Positions 22,540 through 31,190 of a stretch of 64,000 nucleotides of DNA are shown one piece after another. The DNA is taken from positions 3,534,001 through 3,598,000 of the forward strand of contig JAQPZY010001560.1 in the NCBI GenBank assembly GCA_029931535.1, given 5' to 3'. Origin of the DNA: Margaritifera margaritifera. Taxonomy: Eukaryota > Mollusca > Bivalvia > Unionida > Margaritiferidae. The notes under the pieces are model-generated. The model was not told where the DNA came from and searched no databases. It saw only the letters and a list, made by a program, of their open reading frames with translations. Position 1 is the stretch's first letter. Every line of letters starts with the position of its first letter. The translations under genes were made by a program, and so were the position numbers.

Positions 22540-22735
22540 GACAGCTAACACTTAACGGTTAACCGGCAAAACACCGGTTAACTGCTAAAGAAATATAAAT
22601 TAACTGCTAAAAAAATTACAAGTGAATCACCTAAATATAAAGGTTTATCAACATTTTAAACAGCAGTTCACCGCTATTAGCGGTTAACCGGTATGTTGCC
22701 GTTACACCAAAAATATCGGTAAACCGCCATCTGAA
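22540..22735. repeat. GGTTAACCGG-type repeat/foldback
   Basis: The palindromic words CGGTTAACCGG, CCGGTTAACTG and GCGGTTAACCGG recur at both ends of a 190-bp interval, with CAGTTCACCGC and GGTAAACCGCC variants. The words are self-complementary, so the region can fold on itself. Origin unknown. Confidence 0.5.
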
Positions 22736-22974
22736 AATGTTGAAGCGCTATTTTGCAACCAGTCTGCATGCGTGTTAGAAATAGGGTTTGTTAATGTTGA
22801 GTACAGGATTACAAAGTGTATATTATTTCATTAAAGGAACATAGATGTGTTACTTGCATTGTATAGATGAGGAAGTAGAAGTAATCTAATATGAACGTGG
22901 CTTAAACATTTCAAATATCCCAATAGCGTTTACGCAGCATGACAAGGACAAAATTCGTATGACAGAACACTTTT

Positions 22975-23075
22975 TTTGTTGTTGTTTTAACGGCACTTAT
23001 AACACGTTATTTTCTATACTATACCGAGGAAATGGCAGCTAAGGGCCTTTCCTATGACAGAACAGTCCAACTTTT
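22975..23075 (-). mobile_element. 3' part of tRNA-derived SINE (family A)
   Basis: The minus strand reads GGAAAGGCCCTTAGCTGCCA, then AATAACGTGTTATAAGTGCC and GTTAAAACAACAAC. The same order occurs in the fuller copy at 54,385-54,580 (GGGAAAGGCGCTTAG, AATAATGTGTTGAAAATGCC). Only the tail half is present. It lies directly before the viral gene cluster. Confidence 0.6.
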
Positions 23076-23189
23076 TTAATGTGTTATTTTTGATGCACCG
23101 TGAAGAAAAATTAAACGTGTTTGTTTTTCTGCATAAACTATATTGTGTCATTTGTAGAATCTCAGAATTTCAAAGACAACTTGATACTT

Positions 23190-23420
23190 ATGGCTCTGAT
23201 TGACGAAAAGTCAAATCCTAAAAGTTGGGAGGCACTGTATCTTCGCCAGCCCTTTAACTTGTTGATTGCTGGACCGAGCGGTTCAGGAAAAACCGGATTT
23301 GCCAAACGTTTTATTGAACACAACTAAAAATTATTTCATCGTCCTCCACAACGTATCGCGTTGTGTTACAAACAGTGCTAATCCTATTACACGCTACTCA
23401 AAGAAAGTCAAAGAGAATCC
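23190..23420 (+). pseudogene. Truncated packaging ATPase, P-loop end only
   Basis: From ATG 23,190 the frame reads about 45 codons to a TAA at 23,325-23,327. It includes QPFNLLIAGPSGSGKT, a Walker A motif in the N-terminal position typical of the Polinton-type packaging ATPase, the motor that fills capsids with DNA. After the stop, another frame continues with RPPQRIALCYK, matching the following segment of the same family, and then similarity ends. Walker B and the rest (well over 100 residues in relatives) are absent, so an internal deletion joins this stub to the next gene. Confidence 0.65.
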
Positions 23421-23779
23421 ATTTTATTTGTAGAAGAAAAAGAAGAAAATCTGAAAGACAACAACTCCTTCACGGAAGAGAGGTACTGCCGCTAGAACGC
23501 GCACGTATTCAAGAAAACCTTAATCTGTGCCCATCTCCACTTCCTCTTCTCCAACTATTGATGATGCCTCCGAAACCTGATTTAAGACAAGTGTTTCCCC
23601 ATCTGATAAAAAAATGTGAACCCATCTGTTTAGAAACTTCTTCTCCGTCGTTGTCTTCTTCTACCGCTCTAGCTGCTGTTACTACAGCCAAACTCTTGGC
23701 ATCCCCTCGGACGAAAGTACAAGACAGAACAGGTATCTTACAAAGTTTACTGGATTTGTCCAAACAAGAATTAGCATGA
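23420..23779 (+). pseudogene. Unknown element ORF, C-terminal part
   Basis: An open frame ends at TGA 23,777-23,779, overlapping the next gene's start as ATGA. It has a basic segment, a Ser/Thr/Ala-rich middle (SSPSLSSSTALAAVTTAKLL) and a helical end (GILQSLLDLSKQELA). The ATGA overlap with the following ORF favours it being a genuine element gene whose start was lost in the ATPase deletion. Function unknown. Confidence 0.4.
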
Positions 23780-23871
23780 CTTACTACATGAGAACACCTT
23801 GTCGTCCCGTGCTGCCTAAAGTCAAGTTGGTACGACGTCCTGACAATCAACGGAGACGAATTCCAGTATAA
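23776..23871 (+). CDS. Small Arg/Lys-rich protein, 31 aa
   Basis: ATG 23,776 (or the in-frame ATG at 23,788) opens a frame ending at TAA 23,869. The sequence is strongly basic (PKVKLVRRPDNQRRRIPV), as for small DNA-condensing core peptides of adenovirus-like capsids. The role is inferred only from charge, size and neighbours. It overlaps the preceding frame by four bases and is followed within six bases by the next gene, which supports its being real. It is one of the few unbroken frames of the element. Confidence 0.4.
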   Translation: MTYYMRTPCRPVLPKVKLVRRPDNQRRRIPV

Positions 23872-23876
23872 AAGAT

Positions 23877-24337
23877 GTGTTGCAAAAGTTGTACACCAGT
23901 TTTCCTCCTGAACAAAGACGTCTCAAAGTTTACACTATCATCGACAACGTCCAAAAGGCCTTCCGAAAAATGAAAATGCAACAGGCTATCCCTTCTCGTT
24001 TAGCTAAACATTGGGATGTCGCGTCAATACTTGCTAAATCCAATGCCCTGAGTCGAAAACAAATCATCCAAAAAGCAACTAAAGAAATCATCGATACTGT
24101 GTGTGAATGTTGTTTAAATGCATTGAAAGGAACAGCTTTTAGACAAAGATACAGAAACATCGATTAGGACAACATCGTCACGTTCCTCAACAAACGGTGA
24201 AAAAGAAAATGCCAACAGTCAAAGTGCTCGTTCAACAAGGAGGATTTCTATTCATGCTAATATGTCCGTTGTTAAAAGTGGCTGCTCCTTTGTTAGGATC
24301 GATTGATGGGCCTCTTTTAAGAGGAGTGATGAGGTGA
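23877..24337 (+). pseudogene. pX-like core/capsid-associated protein, frameshifted
   Basis: From ATG 23,877 the frame runs to TAG 24,165. It contains LSRKQIIQKATKEIIDTVCE followed by CCLNALKG. The reading then continues in another frame with VKVLVQQGGFLFMLICPLL and ends at TGA 24,335. The combination of a helical N-part ending CxxxxLNxLKG and a hydrophobic Gly-Gly-Phe-Leu tail is the layout of the pX-like proteins of Polinton/adintovirus elements. One indel near 24,165 separates the two halves. Family assignment is from memory and should be checked with a profile. Confidence 0.6.
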
Positions 24338-24401
24338 AGAAGATAACAACAAAAAAGACAAACTTTCCTGGAAGGATATCATTCTTGTACTTTTGGATCT
24401 T

Positions 24402-24701
24402 ATGAAAGGACGAAAAATAACTTTAGTTCCTTACAAATGATGGATGGAACTCTATCGTTGGTACGAAAAACGGATACCACATTTACCTTCTAATCCCAGT
24501 CTCACCTAGATGTCATACTTGCAACAAGAGTTACGATCATTGATGGATCGAACAGATTTGCCAGAAACATAAAATTCGCCACGCTAAGGACAATTATTGC
24601 AACGACTTCAACTGTTTCACCAGAAAGCTTTAAACGAGATAGCTAAACGTACTCTGAGAGATTTCAAGAATGTCATGACAAAGGATTTAAGAAACGACTA
24701 A
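24402..24701 (+). pseudogene. Unknown element protein, 99 codons with four internal stops
   Basis: One reading frame from ATG 24,402 (MKGRKITLVPYK) to TAA 24,699 stays protein-like but is interrupted by TGA, TAG, TAA and TAA with no frameshift. A Trp/Tyr-rich segment (WMELYRWYEKRIPHLP) and a basic end (IAKRTLRDFKNVMTKDLR) can be seen. Its position between the pX-like gene and the integrase matches a small conserved ORF in related elements. Function unknown. The absence of indels despite four stops is notable. Confidence 0.5.
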
Positions 24702-24710
24702 AGACGATGA

Positions 24711-25037
24711 CAGACACAGACACAGGGATGGAAGAAGAGAAATAAACGAGAAGTGTTTCAAACTCCGTCTGCTCATTTTCTCTCTAGTGTGACAATCTTG
24801 TTGACACCTTCCCCTACTCCGAGACGAGAAGAAATGAAAGAGTGTGTCAAAAAGATGATGTTGATATTCTCTTCAGCAGAAGAAGGGAAGACAGAAGTGG
24901 AAAAAGAAAAAAAAAATGTGACCAAAGAACCGATTATTACTCCTACTCCTATTGCTCGTTGGACACATCAAGCATCGAAATCCAAAATACTACTCGAACA
25001 AGCAAAGAGAATTATCGAACAGGGATTAACTTATTAA
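24711..25037 (+). pseudogene. Unknown element ORF before the integrase
   Basis: An uninterrupted frame of about 108 codons follows a TGA at 24,705 and ends at TAA 25,035, 11 bases before the integrase ATG. It has charged Lys/Glu-rich tracts (TEVEKEKKNVTKEP) and a helical end (SKILLEQAKRIIEQGLTY). It may be the second half of the preceding gene or a separate one. No family recognised. Confidence 0.4.
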
Positions 25038-25048
25038 ACAGCAACAAC

Positions 25049-26122
25049 ATGGATCCACTTTTAGATAGCATTTACTCCAATCCTGCCAATGCTGCTGGCT
25101 ACGGAGGAATCGATCAACTGTATCGTGAAGCCAAAACCAAACTCAAACCTTTACTTCTGCAAGATGTACGACAATGGTTACAAGAACAATCGACGTACAC
25201 GTTACACAAACCCAATGGAAGAAGATTTTCAAGAAGTCAAACTAAAGTAGCATGAATCGATCATCAATGGCAAGCTGATTTAGCTGATGTCTCTCATTTA
25301 TCTTCGTACATTCGAGGTTACAAATATTTGTTTTGAGTCATCAATGTGTTTTTATAATGGACTTGGGTAGTTCCTTTGACTTCTAAAACAAGTTCAGAGT
25401 TAGCGCGAGCTTTAAAACTTGTCTTTAAACAAAGTGGTCGACACCCTTTGCGATGGCAAACAATCAGAAAACAACGAATTTCTTAACGAAGCTTTTAAAA
25501 ATGAATTGAAAAAAAATCCATTTTTCTGCAATGAAAATCCTGAAAAAAGCAGGAGTCGTGAAACATTTTCAAAGAACTTTGAAAGAACGTATGTGGAACT
25601 ATTTTACACATCAACATACTCTCAAATACATCGATGTGTTACCACGTTTAATCAAGGCTTACAATCAATCGCACCATCGTAGCATCGTACCATCGTAGCA
25701 TCAGATGTGCTCCAGAAGAAGTGACACCTCAAAACGAAGTGACTGTGTTTGATTGATTGTTTGGAATGTCAAAAACCTGAAGAAAAAAGATTGGGTTCGC
25801 ATTGGGGAAACAAAACGCACTTTTGACAAAGGTTGTTTACCCAACTGGACGACAGAATTGTTTCGCATCACAAGACAAGTGGGTGGGCGTGATCCCCTGT
25901 CTATAAATTTAAAGATATGAACAAAGAAGTTTTAAAAGGAACTTTTTACTTCCCGGAGTTACAACGAGTGACCAAGAAAGAAGACGACGTGTATGATATC
26001 GTAGAACACGTAAAGTGGGAAAACATGGTATCCAAGAAGTCAAAGTCCGTTGGAAAGGATATCCACTCAGTTTCGATTCCTGGATTCCAGCTTCACAAGT
26101 CATTGACTATAAAAAGAAGTAG
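25049..26122 (+). pseudogene. Polinton-type retroviral-like integrase with C-terminal chromodomain
   Basis: ATG 25,049 begins MDPLLDSIYSNPANAAGYGG, followed by a region ending YTLHKPNGRRFSRSQ. That is the characteristic N-terminal part of the DDE (rve) integrases of Polintons, which insert the element DNA into the host. The catalytic core starts at about 25,257 (IDHQWQADLADVS, first Asp). The second Asp region is scrambled by a frameshift near 25,470. Where the family has its catalytic Glu, the frame reads VVKHFQRTLKERMW, with Lys. The core continues to YNQSHHRSI, then DWVRIGETKRTFDKG and PELQRV. A chromodomain-like end (VRWKGYPLSFDSWIPASQVI) stops at TAG 26,120. At least five stops and several frameshifts are present. 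Expected size is about 358 codons. Confidence 0.85.
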
Positions 26123-26194
26123 AAGTAACCTGCATCTCCTTCTCATAGTTCATCTCTCCATTAACTACAAAAACAGCAACAGCAACCACTGTGG

Positions 26195-26452
26195 GTGTGG
26201 TGTGGAGGACTCGTTCTTAAGAAATCAAATCGTCTTTTGTGCCAGATCTGTGTGGTGTATTGTGTCATCGGAGCAGCGATTGGAAATTTGAGTCCGCAAC
26301 AATTTATTGGCTCTCTTCTTCCCAATCCGCCGTTAAAATATACTGACAGTAACAATGGTGGCCACGCCGACGGCAGTCAGAATTATTCCAAGCACAGCAG
26401 CCATTCTTTAGAATCTTTGGAAAATCACCCTTCTTTACGTGACTCCTCATAG
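26195..26452 (+). CDS. Small hypothetical ORF with one hydrophobic segment
   Basis: Open for 85 codons between the integrase and the minor capsid gene. It has one hydrophobic stretch (LLCQICVVYCVIGAAIGNL) and a polar Ser/His/Asn-rich tail. Position and size would suit a small membrane or accessory protein of the element, but no family is recognised and it may be a chance frame. Confidence 0.3.
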   Translation: MWCGGLVLKKSNRLLCQICVVYCVIGAAIGNLSPQQFIGSLLPNPPLKYTDSNNGGHADGSQNYSKHSSHSLESLENHPSLRDSS

Positions 26453-26469
26453 ACAAGAACCATAAAACT

Positions 26470-27337
26470 ATGAATAATCAATTTTATTTAACATTACCTA
26501 GTGACAGATCTATGGATATGTTTATCAACAACGAATTATTTTGTTTCACGGCCAAATTACCTCAGTCCATACAATTAGATCACGAAACTCATTGGAAAGT
26601 GGCTTTGGTAAAAATCACTCATCCCACTCAAGTCTGGAATGTGGTCTGAGATCAAACTACTTTCATCGTTGACATTCTCAACGAACAAGTCCAAGAACAC
26701 TTGAACAAAAAAGATCATGGCTATTACGAAACCATAAAAGCCGGGCCAGCGAATCCCCAACTGAATATCTATTGAGAATTCCTGCAAGATATTATTTTAA
26801 TGCTCGACATCTCTTCGAAGCGATTTCAGCTATTTTCAACGATCAATTTGGACAAGCACTGGATAAACTCGCTTAAGTGTACTGGCAGAGTACCGTCCAA
26901 TTGCTAATCGTCTCAGATTGGATTTTTCCCACGGTAAAACGCTGTACATCACTTTTTCTCCCAGTTTGTTTGCTATTCTGGGTGGAAACACGTCCAAAGA
27001 CCTCAAAGACATCAACAACAACAACCGATTCTACGAATATTTTTGCTTCCCTATCGAATTGAACGAAGGACTGAATTTGATGTTTGTGTACTCTGATGTC
27101 GTCGAGTGGGAAAGACAGCTGTTCCATTGTTAACAGTCATTCTTTTCAAAGTGGATTCTGCCATAGCTGCTTGCGATAAAGGAGGAAACATGTATGCCGA
27201 TCACCGAGAATTTGTGGATCCTTATTATCTTCCTGTCAGTAAATCGTATTTTGACAGTGTCAATATTAGTAAAATAAGATCTTGGACAAGATACATTATT
27301 CTCGAAAGGAAAAGTCACGGTGAAACTACATTTTTGA
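26470..27337 (+). pseudogene. Candidate minor capsid (penton-like) protein, broken
   Basis: ATG 26,470 begins MNNQFYLTLPSDRSMDMF and continues KLPQSIQLDHETHWKVAL, an opening shared by a virion-associated protein found beside the major capsid gene in many invertebrate Polinton-like elements. A TGA interrupts at about 26,647. Frameshifts near 26,755 and 26,875 lead into RLRLDFSHGKTLYITFSPSL and GLNLMFVYSDVVE. After another shift near 27,105, YADHREFVDPYYLPVSKS and a final segment end at TGA 27,335. Total span fits about 289 codons. Assignment as the single-jelly-roll vertex protein is inferred from position and the beta-rich pattern, not shown. Confidence 0.6.
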
Positions 27338-27364
27338 AAACGATTCTCCAGTGAATTGTAACAG

Positions 27365-27793
27365 ATGTATCCTGTGTACCGAGGTTTAGCTCGACAACGA
27401 GGACATAGCTTAGGAGATGTGCTAAAATCAGCTTTTCGTACGGTAACACCCTTCTTAAAACCTATGGTCACTGAAAGACAATATGCTTTAAAAGATGCAG
27501 CCTTAACGCAAGGAAAAGAATTTCTCCAAAACGTGCTCATCGACCAATAAAGTCCCAAACAATCGTTCGTGAAAGCAGGAAAAAATGTGTTGATTCAAAC
27601 AGGAAAAGAACTCCGGGGTCACCAAGGCACCCCTATAAATTCACTTCATATTCGTGTCGAAGGCATTCGTTCCTCATCTATGCCACAGCAAGGGCAAGGC
27701 AGAAAGAGACGTCGAAAACCCTTCAAACCTCAAACAAAGAATAAGAAAAGAAGAACGGTCAGAGATTTGGACGTTGATGACTACAAAAAGAAA
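27365..27793 (+). pseudogene. pVI-like capsid-interior protein
   Basis: ATG 27,365 gives MYPVYRGLARQRGHSLGDVL followed by a hydrophobic/amphipathic segment (FRTVTPFLKPM) and a helical run. An in-frame TAA at 27,548 interrupts. The frame resumes with FVKAGKNVLIQTGKELRGHQ and ends in a very basic tail (RKRRRKPFKPQTKNKKRRTV). Arg-Gly-rich start, amphipathic segment and basic tail match the pVI-like proteins encoded directly before the major capsid gene in adintovirus-type elements. No stop separates it from the capsid gene, which is in the same frame. Confidence 0.55.
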
Positions 27794-29073
27794 ATGATGT
27801 ACCTGGATTCCTGCTTATGTTCCAAGTCAGAATTCGATCTGTTTGCCATGCCCCCGACGATGATGACGATTAAAAAATCCCAGTGGGTAGAATTTCATCC
27901 CGTGTTGTCTTTACCTCAGCTCCTATCGAGTGAAATCAAAGGACAAACCGAAGATTACATCGATCTGAATAACAGTTCCTTATACATGAAAGCCAGAGTT
28001 CTCAAAACGGACAGCAGCAATCAAGGCGTCGATGCCAGAGTAGCTCCCGTCAATAATTTCATCCATTAATTGTTTAGCGAAGTGCATTTATGTTGTCACA
28101 ACAAACTCGTCGGCAGCAGCATGGACACGTACCCTTACGGAGCTTATCTGAAAAATCTCTTGACGTAAGGAAAAGAAGCCAAGAACACACATCTGGATGC
28201 CTCGGTAAAACCTGACACTTTGGATGCCTTTAACGATACAGAGTTAACAGGAGATAACGATTCTCATAATGTTGGTTTTTACGACCGCCACCAGAAAATC
28301 AAACAATGACGTAGTTTAAAAATTATGGATCATTTATACTTGGACATGTGGTTGCAAGAAAAGTATTTGTTGAATGGTGTGGATGTACTTTTGAGACTGA
28401 ATAGAAGTAGTACCGTGTTACATCTGATGGCTAACAACCTATCATCGAAGAAGCCAGACTTTATGTGCGCCGTGTGGAAGTCTTACCTAAGGTTGGAAAC
28501 GACATTAGTCAAACTCTGAGCAGAATGACAGCCAAGTATCCTCTACGACAAGTGGAAGTCAAAACCTTCACCATTGCCTCCGGACTCCAATCCAACATCG
28601 AAAAGTATGTCTGCCAATGTCAACTGCCTAAACGTGTGTTTATTGGCATCGTCAGCAATGCTACTCTCAACGGAACGTTTGATCAAAATCCTTTCGAGTT
28701 CCAACATTTCAACGTGTCCAAGATAGACTTCACACGAGATGGCCAGACGTTGTGTACCAGAATGTTTGAGCCTAACTTTACCCAGACAAATTACTTGAGA
28801 TCTTAACTGACTCTGTTTGAAGCCACAACACAATTAGGAACCTACAGTACCCACGGTTTTTCGTACAACGATATTGCCGGAGTTTATGGTTTTGGGGGAT
28901 TTGATTTCACTCCAGACCAGGCTGCGACGAGGGACATTTCCACCCTATGCCAACTCTGTGTGGAACTTCAGTTTACAGTTGCCCTCGTGAACACAGTGAA
29001 AGTGATCTTGTATGCAGAATTAGATAAAACTCTGGAAATCAACAGTCTGAAAGAAGTGATCCTAGACTATTAA
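27794..29073 (+). pseudogene. Major capsid protein (double jelly-roll, hexon-like), broken
   Basis: This is the main shell protein of the virus-like element. From ATG 27,794 (MMYLDSCLCSKSEFDLFAMP) the frame contains YIDLNNSSLYMKARVLKTD, VAPVNNFIH, TYPYGAYLKNLLT, LQEKYLLNGVDVLLRLNRSS and, after a frameshift near 28,445, YPLRQVEVKTFTI, LPKRVFIGIVSNATLNGTFD and GGFDFTPD. It ends at TAA 29,071 after a beta-rich C-terminus (VKVILYAELDKTLEI). In-frame stops lie at 28,067 (TAA), about 28,166 (TAA), about 28,306 (TGA) and 28,804 (TAA). About 426 codons are spanned, close to the length of relatives, so this gene is full-length but dead. This is the most readily recognised gene of the cluster. Confidence 0.85.
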
Positions 29074-29145
29074 AACCTGGAACACGAATCCATGTAGACA
29101 AAACAGCAGTCACAGACACTATGCGGAGAAGAAGACACAGTCATG

Positions 29146-29454
29146 ATGTCACGATGATCAGAACAAGAATAACACGTTGTCTCCTGTTTTGCTCGCCACT
29201 TGTCTGAAAGAATCACACTTCTGACCAAAGAACATTGTCATCGTTGTCAAATCGATCAGCCTAGTTAAGTGATGATGAGTCAAGAAGAACAGTTGGAAAA
29301 GTATCTGGAAGAAGCATGTCAGAAGATAAAATTATGGAGACGAAACGCATCGCAGCTCTCTTGCAACAGAGTACCGGGACTTCGCATTTTTTACTTGACA
29401 GACTTTTTTAAGGAAAAAGTAAAGTGTGACTTCATTGCTTATCATTATCTGTGA
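29146..29454 (+). pseudogene. Small Cys-rich element protein, three internal stops
   Basis: ATG 29,146 opens a frame with TGA, TAA and TAA interruptions, ending at TGA 29,452, three bases before the protease ATG. The middle reads HVVSCFARHLSERITLLTKE followed by HCHRCQIDQPS, a possible zinc-binding cluster. The tail is helical (EEQLEKYLEEACQKIKLW). A similar small ORF between capsid and protease occurs in related elements as I recall them; its function is not known to me. Confidence 0.5.
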
Positions 29455-29456
29455 AA

Positions 29457-29690
29457 ATGAATACCTGGGTACTTCATGATGATGAATGTCCTTATTCAAA
29501 ACCTAAAGACGTCCGAGCTTATGTCATCAACACTCAGGAACCCATTGGGTAGCCGTCTACTTTTCCAATGACCACAGTGTGGAATATTTTGATTCCTATG
29601 TAACATTATAAGGATGGGATTCAATATTGTGTGTACTTGCTTGTTTTGGAAGTGAAACGATGCCAAAATAGAAAGGTGGTTTTGTGAACA
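29457..29690 (+). pseudogene. Adenain-like cysteine protease fragment
   Basis: ATG 29,457 begins MNTWVLHDDECPYSKPKD and reaches VRAYVINTQEP. One frameshift later the frame reads GTHWVAVYFSNDHSVEYFDS. The His-Trp followed about 15 residues later by an acidic Phe-Asp-Ser is the His/acid part of the adenain/Ulp1-type cysteine protease fold, which processes virion proteins. A following QYCVYLL could be the Cys region but is displaced by a stop. The fragment is shorter than relatives and has no complete catalytic set in one frame. Confidence 0.65.
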
Positions 29691-30189
29691 TTATGGTTAT
29701 CTATTTTCTTTAGCACAAAAACGTAGTGTGCATCGATGGCAAAATGACACTGTACTAGATCATTGGAAGTCTAGTCTTACTCCACAACGTTGTCAACCCT
29801 ATAAATGCGTTCATGTTTAATATTTGTTTGTACGTGAAGACGAAGGGACTAGGTCTTATTAGCTCTCTTCATTCTTTGTTGATGTTGGAGTTAGCGGGGC
29901 TTGTTAAAAATATTTTAATTTTCAAACACAAATGGTGTTTACTATTTCTTTTTTTATTTTACACTTTCTCTCTGTCGATCTTTAAATTTTTTCTAAGAGG
30001 ATGTTTTCTTTCATGTCTGCGTTTCCACTTTTGGGGAATGTTTTCCATCGCGTCCGTGTCTCTAGCATATAAAAGAAATAAATGTGTTCTAGTATTAATG
30101 GAAGACTTCTGGAAGCCACAATCCATTTAGTAAAGGTCAAGAACTTTCTGAACTGGGTTAATGCCATGGAGTTCTTTCGAAATAGGAGA
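29691..30189. other. Right flank of the viral remnant, nothing firm
   Basis: A 105-codon hydrophobic plus-strand frame at 29,813-30,130 is Phe/Leu-rich through T-rich DNA and has no motif. The right end of the element lies somewhere here, but I found no terminal repeat. Confidence 0.4.
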
Positions 30190-30480
30190 TTAGTAAAATG
30201 AAAACTGATCTGTTACAATTTTGCAAAGGAGCTCATCAAGGAATGTGATGAGGAAAGAAAGGAAAGAGAGAAAAGAGTGGGAGCAAGGAAAAGCCAGAAG
30301 GAAGAAGAGCAGCAGTAACAACAACATCAGCGGCGAAGATCCCAACAGTGGGAGAGGGTCCAGTAAAAAGACTGGGAGATGGAGATGGAGCTGCAGCAAC
30401 AACATCATCAGGATTTGAAAAGGCAGATGAACCTCACTTTTCATTCTCCGTTTCTATCAATCCTAGGCGTGGTAATAGAT
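30190..30480 (+). other. Purine-rich low-complexity DNA, possible coiled-coil debris
   Basis: GA-rich plus strand reads KELIKECDEERKERERR, then Gln/Arg-rich HQRRRSQQWERVQ and KRQMNLTFHSPFLSILGVV, broken by stops. It might be the end of a further element gene with a coiled coil, but low-complexity purine DNA gives such frames by chance. The minus-strand Leu-rich frame over the same bases is a shadow. Confidence 0.25.
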
Positions 30481-30785
30481 GTGAAAAGAGATGTGCTGCG
30501 TGGTGAGCCCGCCCCGGGAGGTACAGCCACGAATGGACAGTGTTGTTGAAAAAAACAAGGGAAAAACCCGGCCCTTTTCAGAGTCATCCAGATCTCTCAG
30601 AAAAGAGATACTACTCAATCATTGCCAATTTACGTGTTTGCGTTTGCCTATATCTATTCACAACTAAAACTTAAACCCCCCCCCCCCCAGTGTGATAGTA
30701 TGCTTGTGTGTAAGTATAATATGTGTTAGTGCTCCTGTGTGTGATAGTGTGTGATTTCATCCCTCTTCTTTTACATCCGACCCTT

Positions 30786-31190
30786 TCCGTTAGTTAGTCA
30801 GAGTGGGGTGTTGGTCACCCCAAGCGGCGTGTTGAATAGTAAGTGTGGGGTATTGGTCACTCCATGCGGCGTGTTGAATAGTTAGTGTGAAATGTTGGAT
30901 TATAAGTGTGGGGTATTAGATAGTAAGCATGGGGTGTTGGTCATTCCTAGAGGCTTGTTGGATAGTAAGTGTGGGCTGTTGGTCACTCCAAGCGGATTTT
31001 TGAATAGTAAGTGTGTGGTGTTGGATAGTACGTGTGGGGTGTTGGATAGTACATCATTGGGTGTTGGTCACTCCAAACGGCATGTTAGATAGTATATGAA
31101 TGGGTGCTGGATAGTAAGTGCGGGATGTTGGATAGTAGTTAACTAGGTATTGGATAGTACATAACCAGGTTTTGGATAGTAAGTGTAGTT
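30786..31190. repeat. Composite minisatellite, ~21-bp core with longer variants
   Basis: GTTGGATAGTAAGTGTGGGG recurs many times. It is interspersed with a longer variant carrying GGTGTTGGTCACTCCAAGCG. Spacing alternates between about 21 and 50 bp. Copies are diverged at the right end (TAGTTAACTAGG, TACATAACCAGG). Confidence 0.8.

Larger units (their letters stand above)
23121..29820 (+). mobile_element. Fossil Polinton/adintovirus-like element (integrated virus remnant)
   Basis: All recognisable genes here point the same way: packaging-ATPase fragment, small basic ORF, pX-like protein, two unknown ORFs, chromodomain integrase, candidate minor capsid protein, pVI-like protein, major capsid protein, Cys-rich protein, adenain-like protease. 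Integrase plus capsid, ATPase and adenain-type protease is the hallmark set of Polintons (Mavericks) and adintoviruses, large DNA elements that integrate into animal genomes. The genes are closely packed, with 4-70-bp gaps, unlike the rest of the window. Nearly every frame is broken, so the copy is dead. No B-family DNA polymerase is visible within it or in 7 kb either side, and I found no convincing terminal inverted repeats. It is therefore truncated or belongs to a polymerase-less lineage. Confidence 0.85.

Noticed and set aside
23509..23850. 113-codon minus-strand frame
   Set aside because: It is a shadow of the plus-strand viral frames, whose direction agrees with all neighbours.
24402..29073. 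Alternative genetic code in the viral genes, with stops reassigned
   Set aside because: All three stop codons occur internally and several frames also have indels and altered catalytic residues, so simple decay explains it better.
29813..30130. A hydrophobic membrane protein of the viral element
   Set aside because: The Phe/Leu content follows from T-rich DNA; no motif, no packed spacing and no counterpart known to me.
30190..30444. 84-codon Leu-rich minus-strand frame
   Set aside because: It is the complement of purine-rich low-complexity DNA; the Leu/Pro composition is a by-product.
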